A stretch of 64,000 nucleotides of DNA from Rhizophagus clarus (lineage: Eukaryota > Glomeromycota > Glomeromycetes > Glomerales > Glomeraceae): assembly GCA_015698045.1 (NCBI GenBank), contig BLAL01000054.1, positions 806,001 to 870,000 on the forward strand, written 5' to 3'. Position 1 is the first letter of the stretch, and every line of letters begins with the position of its first letter. The notes below the pieces were generated by a model. That model had not been told where the DNA came from. It ran no database searches and saw nothing but the letters and a program-made list of their open reading frames with translations. Positions 22,640-33,603 of this stretch are shown here, in pieces. The position numbers and the translations under genes are program-made.

Positions 22640-23460
22640 TTTATTAATTTTATACAGAACTAATAGTAAATGATAGCAATAAAACTGAAAATAATAGAGA
22701 TAAATGAAAATAGAAAGGCAAATAAAAATAAAAAATAAATAAAAAAAGAAAAAAATAAATAAAAATAAAAAAAGCAAGTAAAAATAAAAAGTAAACAGAA
22801 AAAAAAGAGGATAAATGAAAATATAAGAGGTAAATAAAATGAAAAGATAAGTAAAAATGAAAAGGATAAATAAAAGGGAAAGAAAAACAAAATCAAAAAG
22901 GAAAACAAAAAGAGAGAACAAAATCAAAGAGAAATAAAATTAAAAGGAAAAATAAAAGAAGAAAATAAAATTAAAGGGGATAATAAAAAGAATCAAAGTA
23001 GAAAATAAAAATATAAATGAAAAGAAAAATAAAATCAGAGGAAAAGTAAAAGAAAATAAAAAAGGAAAATGAGAATAAAATTAAAAGAAAAAATAATAGG
23101 AAAAATAAAATCGAAGAGATAACAAAAAGAAAAATAATATCAATATAAAAAGTGAATAAAAAAATAAAAGAAAATAAAATCAAAGAATAAAGAAATAAAC
23201 AAAATCAGATAGGAAAAAAAAATAAATTCAAAGAAAAATGAAAGAAAAATAAGATTAAAAGAAAAAAAAAACAAAAGCAAACCCATAAAGAGAAGAATAA
23301 AATAAAATTAATAAATAAAATACAAAAAACCAATGGAAATAAAAATTAATATATGAAAAAAAGAAAAATATATATTAAACTTTATTTATAAAACTAAAAA
23401 GATTAAAAATCTAAAGAAAAAAAGAAATTAAAAATAAAAAAATTGAAAACTATTAGTTAA
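22640..23460. repeat. Purine-rich low-complexity tract (AAATAAAAG type)
   Basis: The plus strand is nearly all A and G with scattered T, in words such as aaataaaaa and gaaaataaa. The apparent open frames on the minus strand are runs of Phe, Leu, Ile and Ser and are composition artefacts. Confidence 0.85.
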
Positions 23461-24430
23461 AATAAGATATTTAACTTAAATTTGATCAGATTAAATATAA
23501 GTTGAATGATGATCTAACTTATATTAAATTGAGACCAATTTTTTTAGTGTATTTAAAATGCTAATTATTTTAAATTTAAAAAGAAAAATTTGACTTATAT
23601 TAGAATATTATTATATATTTATTTGATTTTGAAAATAAACTATATTTGATTACTATATGTAATTTGAATATTATTTATAAATAGGTTAAATTATACTTGT
23701 ATTCAAAATTATTTTTGTATTATGGAATTATATAATTTTGTAATTCTGTAATTATTAAGTAATTTATTAGAAAAGATCTGAATTCTGTATTTAATTTCAG
23801 ATTCTGTATTTAATTTCGTATTATGAAAATATTTGGCCAAAATTAATTTAAATTTTGGCCAAATTATATTTAAAAATTTAGTAAATCATAACTCTGCAAT
23901 TAGTTGTCTAACTTTAATATTCTTACCATTATTTGATTTATCTCATCAAGACAAATTTAATAATAATAAGAACATAAAATTCCAATCACTAGATTATGCT
24001 TTAATACCAATAATCACTAAATATTTGTAGTAAGATAATTCTGTTAATATTGATGCTAGAAAGCTGCAATACATATCATTAGATTCATCTTAATGAGATG
24101 AATTAAATAAGAGTAAAATTATTAAAATCAAATTACTAAATCTGGAAATATTTATACTTCCATACTGTTATACAAATTTTAAAATTTTAGAATGTATAAT
24201 TACAGATTTATATAATTAATTATGTATTTATGTAATTTAGTAATTTTGGATTTTGGATTTGCCAATTGAATTTCAGAAATAATTATAGGTTAAATTAAAG
24301 GTTTTTTAAGGCTAAATAATAATAGTAATTTTATTAATATTTTTAAACCTGTTATCCTGTCATCATGAAGACCCCTTATGATTACGTGAACAAACAAAAT
24401 TTTATTGGCTAGTTTATGTGATTATTTACA
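23461..24430. other. AT-rich region without genes
   Basis: Contains the perfect 32-base palindrome listed at 23832 and no coding frame beyond a 65-codon AT-driven one. Confidence 0.55.
23832..23863. repeat. Perfect inverted repeat, 13-bp arms, 6-base loop
   Basis: TTTGGCCAAAATT (23832-23844), loop of six, then its exact inverse (23851-23863). The word GGCCAAAATTA recurs at 33425-33475 in three near copies, so it may be a fragment of a repeated element. Confidence 0.6.
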
Positions 24431-24728
24431 CAGGATTGGGAATTGTACTAGTATAATACTAATACAGTATAGTATAGTACTAAGTATTGTACTTATACCT
24501 GAAAATTTAGTATAAATGCAATTTAGTACATACCTACTAAGTAAATTTTATTGGTTAATTTTATGAATATAAACAACATTATTTATGTAATATCTACTAC
24601 AAATAGTTAAATTACATCCTAAAAAATAAAAACTATATTAGTACAGTGTACTTAGTACTTGTACGAGATCTTTCACTAGTATAGTACGTACTAGAATTTT
24701 GCTAGTACAGGTGTACTATCACAACCCT
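24431..24728. mobile_element. Small hAT-like MITE
   Basis: Left end CAGGATTGGGAATTGTACTA and the inverse of the right end, AGGGTTGTGATAGTAC, match over most positions. The inside is full of TAGTAC words and is non-coding. Flanks TATTTACA (24423-24430) and AATTTACC (24729-24736) agree at six of eight bases, consistent with an aged 8-bp target duplication typical of hAT elements. Confidence 0.5.
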
Positions 24729-24778
24729 AATTTACCTATAGATATATGCGTAAAAAATTAAAAATGTTTTACAGTTGT

Positions 24779-25905
24779 GATAAAAATATGTCATTATTTT
24801 CTTTGTTTTTTTTGTTTTTTTTTATTTTTTATATTTTGTTTTACTAATTTTTTTTTCTCTTTTCCTTTTTTTCCTTCTCTTTTATTTCTTTTCATTTTAT
24901 TCCCTTTCTTTTTATTCTTTTTTGTTCTATTCCCTTCTTCCTTTTTCTTTTCATTATTTCATTCTATTTCCCTTTCTTTCATTCCATTTCTCCTTTTTTT
25001 TGTTATTTCCCATTCTTTTTATTCTTTTCCCTTTCTTTTATTTCATTTTCCTTTCCTCTTTATTCTTTTGCTCTATTTCTTCATTCTTTTTGCTCTATTT
25101 CTTCATTCTTTTTGCTCTATTTCTTCATTCTTTTTACTCTATTTCTTCATTCTTTTTGCTCTATTTCTTCATTCTTTTTGCTCTATTTCTTCATTCTTTT
25201 TGCTCTATTTCTTCATTCTTTTTGCTCTATTTCTTCATTCTTTTTGCTCTATTTCTTCATTCTTTTTGCTCTATTTCTTCATTCTTTTTGCTCTATTTCT
25301 TCATTCTTTTTGCTCTATTTCTTCATTCTTTTTGCTCTATTCTTTTCACTCTATTTCTTCTTCCTTTTGTTCTATTTCCCTTCCTTTTTATTCTTTTTTT
25401 CTGATAGGTTTTCTGATTTTGCATTAAAAGTATGTTATTATTTTCTTTATTCTTTTGTTTTGTGTTTTTTATATTTTAGTTTACTGATTTTTTTCTCTTT
25501 ACCTTTTTTTTCTTCCTTTTTATTTCTTTTTGTTTTATTTACTTTCTCTTCATTCTTTTTCGTTCTATCTCTTCATCCTTTTCCTTTTCATTATTTTATT
25601 TTATTACCCTTCTTTTCATTCTATTTCTCCTTTTTATTATTATTATTTTCCATTCTTTTCATTCTTTTCCTTTCCTTTTGTTTCATTTTCCCTTTCTTTT
25701 CATTCTTTTTGTTCTTTTCTCCTTCTTTTTTATTATTTTATTCTATTTCCCTTTTTCTCTATTTCCTATTCCTTTTTATTCTTTTTTTATCCCTTTTAAT
25801 TTTTTTTTTCCTACATTCTATTATTTTCTTATTGTTTTTTTATTATTTTTCGTTATTTTTTTTATTATTTTACTATTAGACTTATTTTTTTATTTTTTAT
25901 TTTAG
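24779..25905. repeat. Pyrimidine-rich low-complexity tract
   Basis: Plus strand almost only T and C. It is the complement in character of the purine tract at 22640-23460, 1.3 kb away. Several plus-strand frames stay open for 200 codons or more but encode only Phe/Leu/Ser/Ile runs and are not genes. Confidence 0.85.
25067..25342. repeat. 22-bp tandem repeat, about 12.5 copies
   Basis: Unit TTTTTGCTCTATTTCTTCAT plus TC. One copy has an A for G (25135 region); otherwise copies are nearly identical, so the array is recent. Lies within the pyrimidine tract. Confidence 0.9.
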
Positions 25906-26827
25906 CTATCAAATAAAAAATAATTTTTATTCTGAGTAAGATTAGCAATACAGTTTATAAAGAATATCAAATAAAAAATAAAATTTTTTATTAAAAAAAT
26001 TCACTAATTAAATCAAAACACATAATAGGGTCACCATGGTAACAGGTTGCCACATAGTAACACCTTTTTATTAATAGTTATATATTATACAAATAAAATT
26101 CTATCTAATATCTATTTATATATTATCATTTCCATCCATTTATCTGTTTACCATTTATTTACAACTATTATCTAAACTCATTATGTAGTAAAGAAACATA
26201 TTTATAATTTAAAACCAGACCAGTTTTCTAAAAAAAATAGAAAGAAAAAAAATATTAATATTTTTTAGATAAAAACTTTGAATTAAAAGTAATTGAATAG
26301 TTCATCAAATTCTGAAGGCTGTTAATAATGATCTAAAGTATATTTACATAGAGTTTTATAATTACTTTTTTTAAAACTATTTTTTTATAAAACTTTATCT
26401 GATTTCAATAAAGTGATTTTCCTATAAAAAAAAATAAATATTAGTATAATATTTATTGAAATAATATGAAAAAAATAAAAAATATTTTTATTTGCAGATA
26501 TTTTATATTTAGAAATTTAAGAAATTATCTAAAAAATATGATCAATAAGTAATAATCATTAAAATAAAAGTAAAAAAATCTTTTTTTACTTATTAAGATT
26601 CAAATTTAAATTTTCAAGAGAATGCTACTGAATTATTTAAAAAAATGAAATAAAATAAAACAAACTTTTATTAAAATAAAAGTAAAAAAAAAATTTTTTA
26701 TTTACTAATATCCAATTGATTTTAAAAGAAACTTAAAATTTATTTAAAAAAAATGAAAAAAATGAATATTAATAAAGTTTATTAAATTACAAAAAAAAAT
26801 TAAATTTTTTTTACTTTGCTAAATACT
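25906..26827. other. AT-rich region without genes
   Basis: A-rich and T-rich runs, plus a short GC-richer piece at 26030-26070 (ccatggtaacaggttgcc) that looks like a small imperfect palindrome. Nothing else supported. Confidence 0.5.
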
Positions 26828-27025
26828 GTATCTAAATTATAGATGCTATCCAATTCCAAAATAATTTGGGATTATGATAGCCCAAATGTACAAATCCAAA
26901 TTAATTTACAAATTACATATATAAATTTTGCAATTTGTACATTTGGAATTTGGGAATTATGACTGTTAAAATGTACAAATTAATTTGGGATTTACTTAAA
27001 ATAATTTGGGTGATATCTATAATCT
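26828..27025. repeat. Foldback MITE-like element
   Basis: Outer arms (taaattatagatgctatcc at about 26832 and the inverse near 27005-27020) are similar, and inner arms CCAAATGTACAAAT (26883-26896) and ATTTGTACATTTGG (26933-26946) are perfect inverses. The words AATTTGGG recur several times. About 200 bases, non-coding. Confidence 0.45.
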
Positions 27026-27429
27026 AAATGTTAAGAAACTAGTTATTTAAAAAAAAATAATAATGAAATGTTAATAATCATTATGTTAAAATAACTATTA
27101 AAAAGAAACAAAAAAAAAATATTTATCTATTGAAGTACTTACTAAAATTTTACTATTTAAGGAACAAATTGACACTCAATAGGAAAAAATGATCAGCAAT
27201 CTATAATTAATTTTACAGGTTTCATTATTAATAAAAAAAATTTTTTTGAAATTTCGTGTTCTTTATTATACAAATTTTTTCAATGAGTAAAAAAAGACAG
27301 TATGCAGTAACTCTTTTAGTTAAGAAAATTATTTTAGAAGACTTGCATTACAAAATATATGCATGAAATTGGTAGGAACCATGTAAATTTGACCAAACCA
27401 GCATTAGACTGATACCTTATCGACTATTT
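27026..27429. other. AT-rich gap before the FCCIC gene
   Basis: Mostly A/T runs. In frame with the following gene the sequence is open back to an AG at 27373-27374 (ttggtag), which could be the acceptor of an upstream intron; no earlier exon was recognised. Confidence 0.35.
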
Positions 27430-28086
27430 ATGTCTATTAATTGTTGTCTTAAGGGTAAGAACTTTGCAATAACAGTTCTTAATGATAAGCAAACACAAAA
27501 TCCAGATTTTTGCTGTATTTGTGATGGTAAAGATTCTGGAATTCAACCATCAGCTACTACAGCTATTAACAAAATATATAACCAAATTTTTGATAATAAA
27601 ACAAAATATTTAGGATTAGCTGTTATGGGATTTGATGATGAAACAATTGTTTATGAGTTAGTAGCTGATGTTCAATTTATTCTAATATTTATTCGTTTAG
27701 ATAAAATATTAATTATGGTCAGCAAAATTGGCATTTCAACTTTTGAAAGATGTTACGGTACCAGTCCAGAATATCTTTCTACACTTATGACAAAATATAA
27801 TGGCAAACAATCACTTTTTATACAATCTATAGAAGACGAATGTAGTTTGGATGTTTATTATGAAGGTGTTAAATTGTATCATAATAAGGATACTACACCT
27901 AATAAAATTTGGGAGACTATCAGTATTCACAGAAAATATGATAGAGCGACTTTATTTGGAATTACTAATTCACACGTTCAACAAAAATTGAAAGAATTAG
28001 AAAAGTTAGAAAAGAGTAAAAATTTAGTTATTTGTACGAGCGATAACTGGAAAAATATTAATATATTAAATCTTATATTTGAATAA
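27430..28086 (+). CDS. Lineage-specific protein with FCCIC motif, unknown function
   Basis: A 218-codon frame ending in TAA at 28084-28086. It carries FCCICDGK, then a conserved-looking segment (YLGLAVMGFDDE, FILIFIRLDKI, KYNGKQSLFIQSIEDE) and ends near DNWKNINILNLIFE. I recall many Rhizophagus proteins with this order of segments (CCIC, VMG-DDE, a closing PEEW-like region), part of a large expanded family with no known role. The frame extends upstream without a stop to a splice-acceptor-like AG at 27373, so the Met at 27430 may be internal and an upstream exon missing. No stops inside, so it may be functional. Recognition of the family is from memory. Confidence 0.5.
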   Translation: MSINCCLKGKNFAITVLNDKQTQNPDFCCICDGKDSGIQPSATTAINKIYNQIFDNKTKYLGLAVMGFDDETIVYELVADVQFILIFIRLDKILIMVSKIGISTFERCYGTSPEYLSTLMTKYNGKQSLFIQSIEDECSLDVYYEGVKLYHNKDTTPNKIWETISIHRKYDRATLFGITNSHVQQKLKELEKLEKSKNLVICTSDNWKNINILNLIFE

Positions 28087-28195
28087 AATATAAAAAATGT
28101 AAAATTACAAATATATATTCAGATTAGTCAAACTTATTTACAAACTGGTACAAATAAACTAATATAATAATTCAATCTTATTTTAAATTTATCCA

Positions 28196-29317
28196 GAAAA
28201 TTATCAATTTCAAGAAAAAGAATTAGGTACATGGAATGTGCATGGTAAGCAATGCTTTGTACTTTTGGTTATACTAATATAACCCCATATGCAAAAAAAA
28301 CATATAGTTGAATTTTGGACAAAAGCATCAGATCCTTCATCTGATAGGGAAAATCTAGCAAATCTTTTTGAATCGAAAATGATAGTAGTAATAGAAAAAA
28401 AATTTTAATCCAATAATGAAAATAAAAAACTTTGAAAAAGTTTACAAAAGGTTTTAGAAGAAAATAAAAGAGGAGTTGATGAAAAAATTAGGATTCTTTT
28501 AATAGTTGCCAAAAATTTTACATACAGAAAACTTAAAGAAAAGTTTGAGGTAAAGAATAAATATATATTTATTGAATTTGTTATAAATAAATCTTAAAAA
28601 AATATTATTACATACAAGTAGGAAATGAAATAATTAATTTTGCAAGAAAATACGTAAAACTTAATAGACCAGGAGCACCAAGCCTAATAAAGTCAAGAAG
28701 AATCGTTAAACAAATATTTGAAGTTAAAGAATAGCAATTTCTAATGTTTTTTCAAAATTGAAGTATAGTTATACAAAGTTCTTACAAAGTAAATAAAAAT
28801 GGATTACCAATATTATATATGCGTGATCAAAAAAATAAATTATGGAAAAAATTTGAAGAAACCTTTTTTAATGATATAAAAAAACTTTATTTATGGGCTG
28901 ATTAGCAAACTGTAATAATATCAAATATCATGATGATATGGATAGGCTTTGTCTTACATGTAATGAATATGGCTATACTCCATTTGAATCTTTAATAGCT
29001 ATTGCACGCAATACATTTTCACAAAGAGATCAATTAGTAAGTAAATTTATTTTAATAAATAAATTATTTTAGTTTAAAAATGTTATAATTTACCTTTTAA
29101 TAATATCTTCAGAACAATATATTGCGAAAAATTGATACTTTAAAACATCATACGTGCTGTGGTTATAAGAGAGAATTAGCAGTTGATACTGATAGTACAA
29201 CTAAACATAATTCCTGTATTTCTTATTGTTTGCCTTATGCTTTTGGAAAATGTTTTGAAAATCATTATTCATGATGCTTAGAATGTGATAAATTTTTTGA
29301 ATTTATGCACCTATCAT
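28196..29317 (+). pseudogene. Decayed second member of the same protein family, truncated by a transposon end
   Basis: Pieces of reading frame can be followed through three or four exons: YQFQEKELGTWNVH, a GT-AG intron (about 28245-28310), VEFWTKASDPSSD, a helical stretch to LKEKFE, an intron, then RPGAPSLIKSRR, WKKFEETFF, RLCLTCNEYGYTPFESL, an intron (29039-29112), then LRKIDTLKHHTC and CDKFFEFMHL. At least five in-frame stops (TAA, TGA, TAG) and one or more frame changes interrupt it. The frame is cut at 29311-29318, where the terminal sequence of the TIR element (CATCAGGAAATTTTTTTA) begins. I recall this order from Rhizophagus hypothetical proteins. Confidence 0.5.
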
Positions 29318-29489
29318 CAGGAAATTTTTTTAAAAGATATATATCGATATTTATCACTTTATCTCAAATTATCCCATTTTATCATATTAAATAAATCGAT
29401 AGATATTAAATTTGGATAGTTATTAGTAAATATCTGATGATATAAAATGATATTTAATGTTAATGATATTTATTAGTAATTATCTGTAA
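29312..29489. mobile_element. Left end of TIR element copy A
   Basis: Matches the left end of copy B (from 38507) base for base over most of 170 bases: CATCAGGAAATTTTTTTA, gatatatatcgatatttatca, then the first 51-bp satellite units. The match stops at about 29489 and resumes in mid-satellite at about 33604, so 4.1 kb of other sequence (29490-33603) was probably inserted into copy A. Confidence 0.6.
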
Positions 29490-30033
29490 CATATGCGCCG
29501 ATCCTTGAAATTAGTTTAAATTAAGAATTTTTAATAAAAAATTAGTAAACAATGCAAAATACGATTGTGTTACACATTCATCTTATCAATCTTATGTAGA
29601 ATAATCAGAAAATAAAAAAATTTTTTACAACTCATGCTTAAAAATTAAAGTAATAACGACTTTTTATAACCCATCAACTATTTTAAGAACCCATCACTTT
29701 TTACACCAGTTGCAAATAAAAGTTTTGTGAATACAATAGTAGTTATTTGCTGTTGTTAATGGTATTATTTATTCTCCAAAAGCTTTTTCATGATGTAAAA
29801 TAATTAAATAAAGCAGTAAGAATAACCAGGTTTCATATGAATTTGCTATAATATTTAAAGAATTTTGAAAATAAAGAAATAACCAAAATTTTCATTATCT
29901 TTTATTAATTTTTAATTTTAAAAATTTTGTTTTTAAAATATGGAGACAAAGTATCTTCCTTTATATCATTTACCGATGATGATTTTAAAACTAATAATGA
30001 TTTTAAAATTCATGCAGGCTCCTCTTAGGGAAA
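29490..30033. other. AT-rich, no gene seen
   Basis: Begins 'catatgcgccgat'; a partly similar inverted sequence (catatcggcggat) lies at 33598-33610 and could be the other end of the inserted segment. No coding frame. Confidence 0.35.
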
Positions 30034-30212
30034 TCACTTAACCGACATTGAAATCTCGTGATATTTAAATCCACCAGTATGAAAACTTTGACTTTTAGAT
30101 AGATGATTGTTGTCACGGAGCCTTGCGAATGCCGTAATCTCCTTGACCATATACTCTTGACCTCAATTGTCCTTAATTCCAAAAGTCCAGTCATGCTTTT
30201 CGTTCAGCAACA
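30034..30212 (-). pseudogene. Terminal exon of the tandem exon array
   Basis: Preceded by a TTTTTTGTAG-type acceptor at 30213-30216. Frame: LLNEKHDWTFGIKDN, TGA, then GQEYMVKEITAFARLRDN and on through HTGGFKYHEISMSVK to TGA at 30034-30036. The first 13 residues are the same as those encoded by each repeat unit to its right (LPDEKHDRTIGIK), but here the exon runs on instead of meeting a GTAAGG donor. The internal TGA probably replaced CGA or TGG. No domain recognised. Confidence 0.5.
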
Positions 30213-31440
30213 CTACAAAAAAGAAAAAAAAAAATAAATAAATAATTAATTAATTAAAAAAAACAACGAAAAAATTCACCCCAACCCTCCCTTACCTTAA
30301 TTCCAATAGTCCGGTCATGCTTTTCGTCTGGTAACACTACAAAAAAGAAAAAAAAATTACTAATTAATTAATTAAATAAAAAAATCAACAAAAAACACCA
30401 CCCCAACCCTCCCTTACCTTACTTAATTCCAATAGTCCAGTCATGCTTTTCGTCTGGCGAAACTACGAAAAAGAAAAAAAAAAAATAATTAATTAATTAA
30501 ATAAAAAAAAACAACGAAAAACATCACCCCAACCCTCCCTTACCTTAATTCCAAAAGTCTGGTTGTGCTTTTCGTCTGGCAACACTACAAAAAAGAAAAA
30601 ATAATAATAATAATTAATTTATTAGATAAAAAAAAATAATGAAAAGCATCTCCCCAACACTTCTTTATCTTAATTGTCCTTAATTCCAAAAGTCTTTTCG
30701 TCCAGCAACACTACAAAAAAGAAAAAAGAAAAAAAAAATAGTTAATTAAATAAAAAAAAAACCTGAAAAACACCACTCCAACCCTCCCTTACCTTAATTC
30801 CAATAGTCCGGTCATGCTTTTCATCCGGCAACACTACAAAAAAGAAAAAAGAAAAAAAAAAATTAATTAAATAAAAAAAAACCCGAAAAATACCACCCCA
30901 ACCCTCCTTTACCTTAATTCCAATAGTCCGGTCATGCTTTTCATCTGGTAATACTACAAAAAAGAAAAAAAAATAATTAATTAATTAAATAAAAAAAAAA
31001 CTGAAAAACACCACCCTAACCCTCCCTTACCTTAATTCCAATAGTCCGGTCATGCTTTTCGTCCGGCAACACTACAAAAAAGAAAAAAAAAATAAATAAT
31101 TAATTAATTAAAAAAAAAACTGAAAAACACCACCCTAACCCTCCCTTACCTTAATTCTAATAGTCCGGTCATGCTTTTCGTCCGGCAACACTACAAAAAA
31201 GAAAAAAGAAAAAAGAAAAAAAGAATAATTAATTAAATAAAAAAAAAACTGAAAAACACCACTCCAACCCTCCCTTACCTTAATTCCAATAGTCCGGTCG
31301 TGCTTTTCGTCTGGCAACACTACAAAAAAGAAAAAAAAAATAATTAATTAAATAAAAAAAACTGAAAAACACCATCCCAACCCTCCCTAACCTTAATTCC
31401 AATAGTCCGGTCTTGTTTTTCGTCTGGCAACATCACAAAA
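30181..31440 (-). repeat. Tandem array of about eleven exon-plus-intron units (115-130 bp each)
   Basis: Read on the minus strand, each unit is: acceptor TTTTTTTCTTTTTTGTAG, then about 41 nt that encode LPDEKHDRTIGIK in one frame, then donor AAG|GTAAGGGAGGGTTGGGG, then an A/T-rich stretch (ATTAATTAATT) leading to the next acceptor. Copies start near 30212, 30333, 30462, 30580, 30707, 30831, 30952, 31074, 31189, 31317 and 31433. Exon parts are more alike than the intron middles. The fifth copy lacks the donor and keeps the ancestral continuation GGAATTAAGGACAATTAAG, matching the terminal exon. Because 41 is not a multiple of three, successive inclusion of two units shifts the frame into stops. 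Confidence 0.85.
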
Positions 31441-32081
31441 AAAAAATTTTTTTTTCAAGATCAGATATTCAGATTATCTGATTAGATCAGCAAGTCACAT
31501 GTGGGGCCTTTATACCGAATAATTCGTTATAGTGTTGAATTTTTTTTTTATTTAATTTTATTTGATCAATTAAAATTGAAATAAAAGAATTAAAATTAAA
31601 GTTTTAAAAAGTGAATGAAGAGAAACAAATAAAATAGATTACCTAATAAACAAATAAACATTATCGCTGATGAAAAAACTGCCAGAGCCCAGAGGTGCTA
31701 TATTTTTTTTTTTTTTTTTTACGCGTTTACCACTTGTTTACCTAAATAATCGGATCATAATACTGGTTATACTGGTTCAAAAACTGCATATATTCCTTTT
31801 TTATATCAACTCATGAGATAAGCTTATCATAAATGGTAAGCGATATTACCTTTTATGTTATAGATAATTAACGCTAGTAGTTTTGTTCAGACTTAAGCTA
31901 CTGTAGCGGAAGGAAATTTTTTTTGACATTTTTTTTTTAAAATAAATAATCATTTTTTTTTTATCATTTTTTTTTAAAATAAATAATCTTTTTTTTTTTT
32001 ATTTTTTTTTAAAATAAAATAATCATCTTTTTTTTAACATTTTTTTTTAAAATAAAAAAATCATTTTTTTTAATTCTTTAG
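31441..32081. other. AT-rich region with a short T/A repeat
   Basis: From 31920 to 32065 a 50-bp word (TTTTTTTTAAAATAAATAAT then CATT) is repeated about four times. The rest is AT-rich, no gene. Confidence 0.5.
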
Positions 32082-32334
32082 TTAACAGCGTCACCTTTAG
32101 CTTTGGGATTAAGTGCTGTAACAGGTAAGTTTTTTTTTTTTTGCTTTTATTCTTTTTTCTTTTTCTCTTATTAACTTGTTCTTTTTTTTTAGGTGTGGCT
32201 GTTTTTAATTCCATTTCAGTGGAAATTCAAGGTGAGTTTTAATTCTTTTTTTTGTTTTCTTTTCATTCTTTCCCTTGTTCTTTTACTAAACTTTCTGTCT
32301 TTTTTAGATGTGTATCATTTGAGTGAAAATTCAA
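32082..32334 (+). CDS. Three short candidate exons of an unidentified gene
   Basis: Exons 32082-32124, 32193-32231 and 32308-32334 have AG acceptors with T-rich tracts and donors GTAAGT, GTGAGT and GTAAGT. Joined, they are open in one frame: LTASPLALGLSAVTG, then VAVFNSISVEIQ, then DVYHLSENS. The next intron would run through about 780 bases of T/C-rich sequence to an acceptor at about 33117-33119 (tatattgcag), after which the frame is open for some 35 codons. No start or end found and no domain recognised; splice signals are the main evidence. Confidence 0.35.
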
Positions 32335-33118
32335 GTAAGTCTTTTACGTCTCTCTCTCTTGTTATTTTATTTTTCTTTTAAGATGATATTAATCATTTTC
32401 TTTTTCTTTTTTCTATGGGTGGGTGTTCTGGCTTTTCTTTCATTTTTTTATTTCTCTTATTTTCATGGTTTCTTTGTTTCTTTTTTTCATTGTTTCTTTC
32501 GTTTATTTCCATGGTTCTTTCATTGATCTTTTGTGGTTCCCTTTGTTATTCCTTTCATTGATCGTTTGTTCCTTTTGTCATTGTTTCTTTCATTGCCTTT
32601 TTGGTTTCTTTCATTGATTTTTGGTTTCTTTCGTTGCTTTTTTTCATTTCTTTAATTTATCTTTGGTTTCTTTCATTGCTTTTTCCATTTCTTTTATTGA
32701 TCTTTGATTTCTTTCATTGCTTTTTTTATTTCTCTCATTACTCTTTGGCTTCTTTTGTTGCTTTTTTTTCATTTCCTTTATTGATTTTCATTCCTCCTTT
32801 GCTTTCTTTCATTATCTTTTATTCCCCCTGTTTTTTTTTTCATTTGCTATTTGTTTCTTTCATTCCTTTTAATTCCATCTTTGTTTCTTTTATTTTTTTT
32901 TCATTCTCTTTATTCCTTTTCATTTCCCTTTTGTTTTCTCATTCATTTTTATTCTTTTTTTGTTTCATTCATTCCTTTTCACTATCTTTTATCTTTTTTG
33001 TTCCTTCTTCATTTCTCTTTGATTATCTTTGCTTCCCTTCATCCCTTTTCATTTATCTCTTCTTTCTTTTATTCTTCTGTCATCCTTTCTTACTGTATTT
33101 TCCATTCTTATATATTGC
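32335..33118 (+). repeat. Pyrimidine-rich tract, possibly one long intron
   Basis: T and C dominate, with TTTCATTG and TTGGTTTC words repeated. Begins with a donor GTAAGT and ends at an AG after tatattgc. Open frames inside are Phe/Leu/Ser runs without meaning. Confidence 0.6.
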
Positions 33119-33603
33119 AGTGCATTTGCAATTAGTACAGAACTATAGCATTAATATTACAGTTAAAATTGTGCAATTGTGGTTCAATTTTTTTATAAAA
33201 TCATATATACATTGTGGTGTAATTTTTTTTCTTTTGATTAAAATATAATTTCTTTCATACAATTTTCTTTTATAGTGATATTAATTATTATTTAACAAAT
33301 TATTAAATGTGAAATTGTCTTTGTAATTATAGATTTTATAGATTGTAACGTTAAAGTTTTTTTCTTTTTTGTTTGACTAAATATTATTACTATCATATTA
33401 CCAGTTACGGTATATTAAATCTAGCCAAAATTATGTTAAATCTAGCCAAAATTATATTAATTCTGGCCAAAATTAAAATCGTCCTAAATTGCATTTTTTA
33501 AAATTGTACGCACTTTTTTTAGATTATTATATTGCATATCTTTAACTTTTATAATACATTGTATAATAAAATTTAATATATTTGGATGATGAAATAAATC
33601 CGC
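33119..33603. other. AT-rich region without clear genes
   Basis: First 100 bases may be an exon continuing the frame above (HLQLVQNYSIN). Three copies of GCCAAAATTA lie at 33426-33473. Nothing else supported. Confidence 0.35.

Noticed and set aside
24777-25879. Long open frames of 160-255 codons on the plus strand
   Set aside because: Products are runs of Phe, Leu, Ser and Ile from a T/C tract; all three frames are open at once. Composition artefact.
30181-31440. CRISPR-like array
   Set aside because: Repeats are regular but the spacers are also repeats, and the units have eukaryotic splice signals. The organism is eukaryotic.
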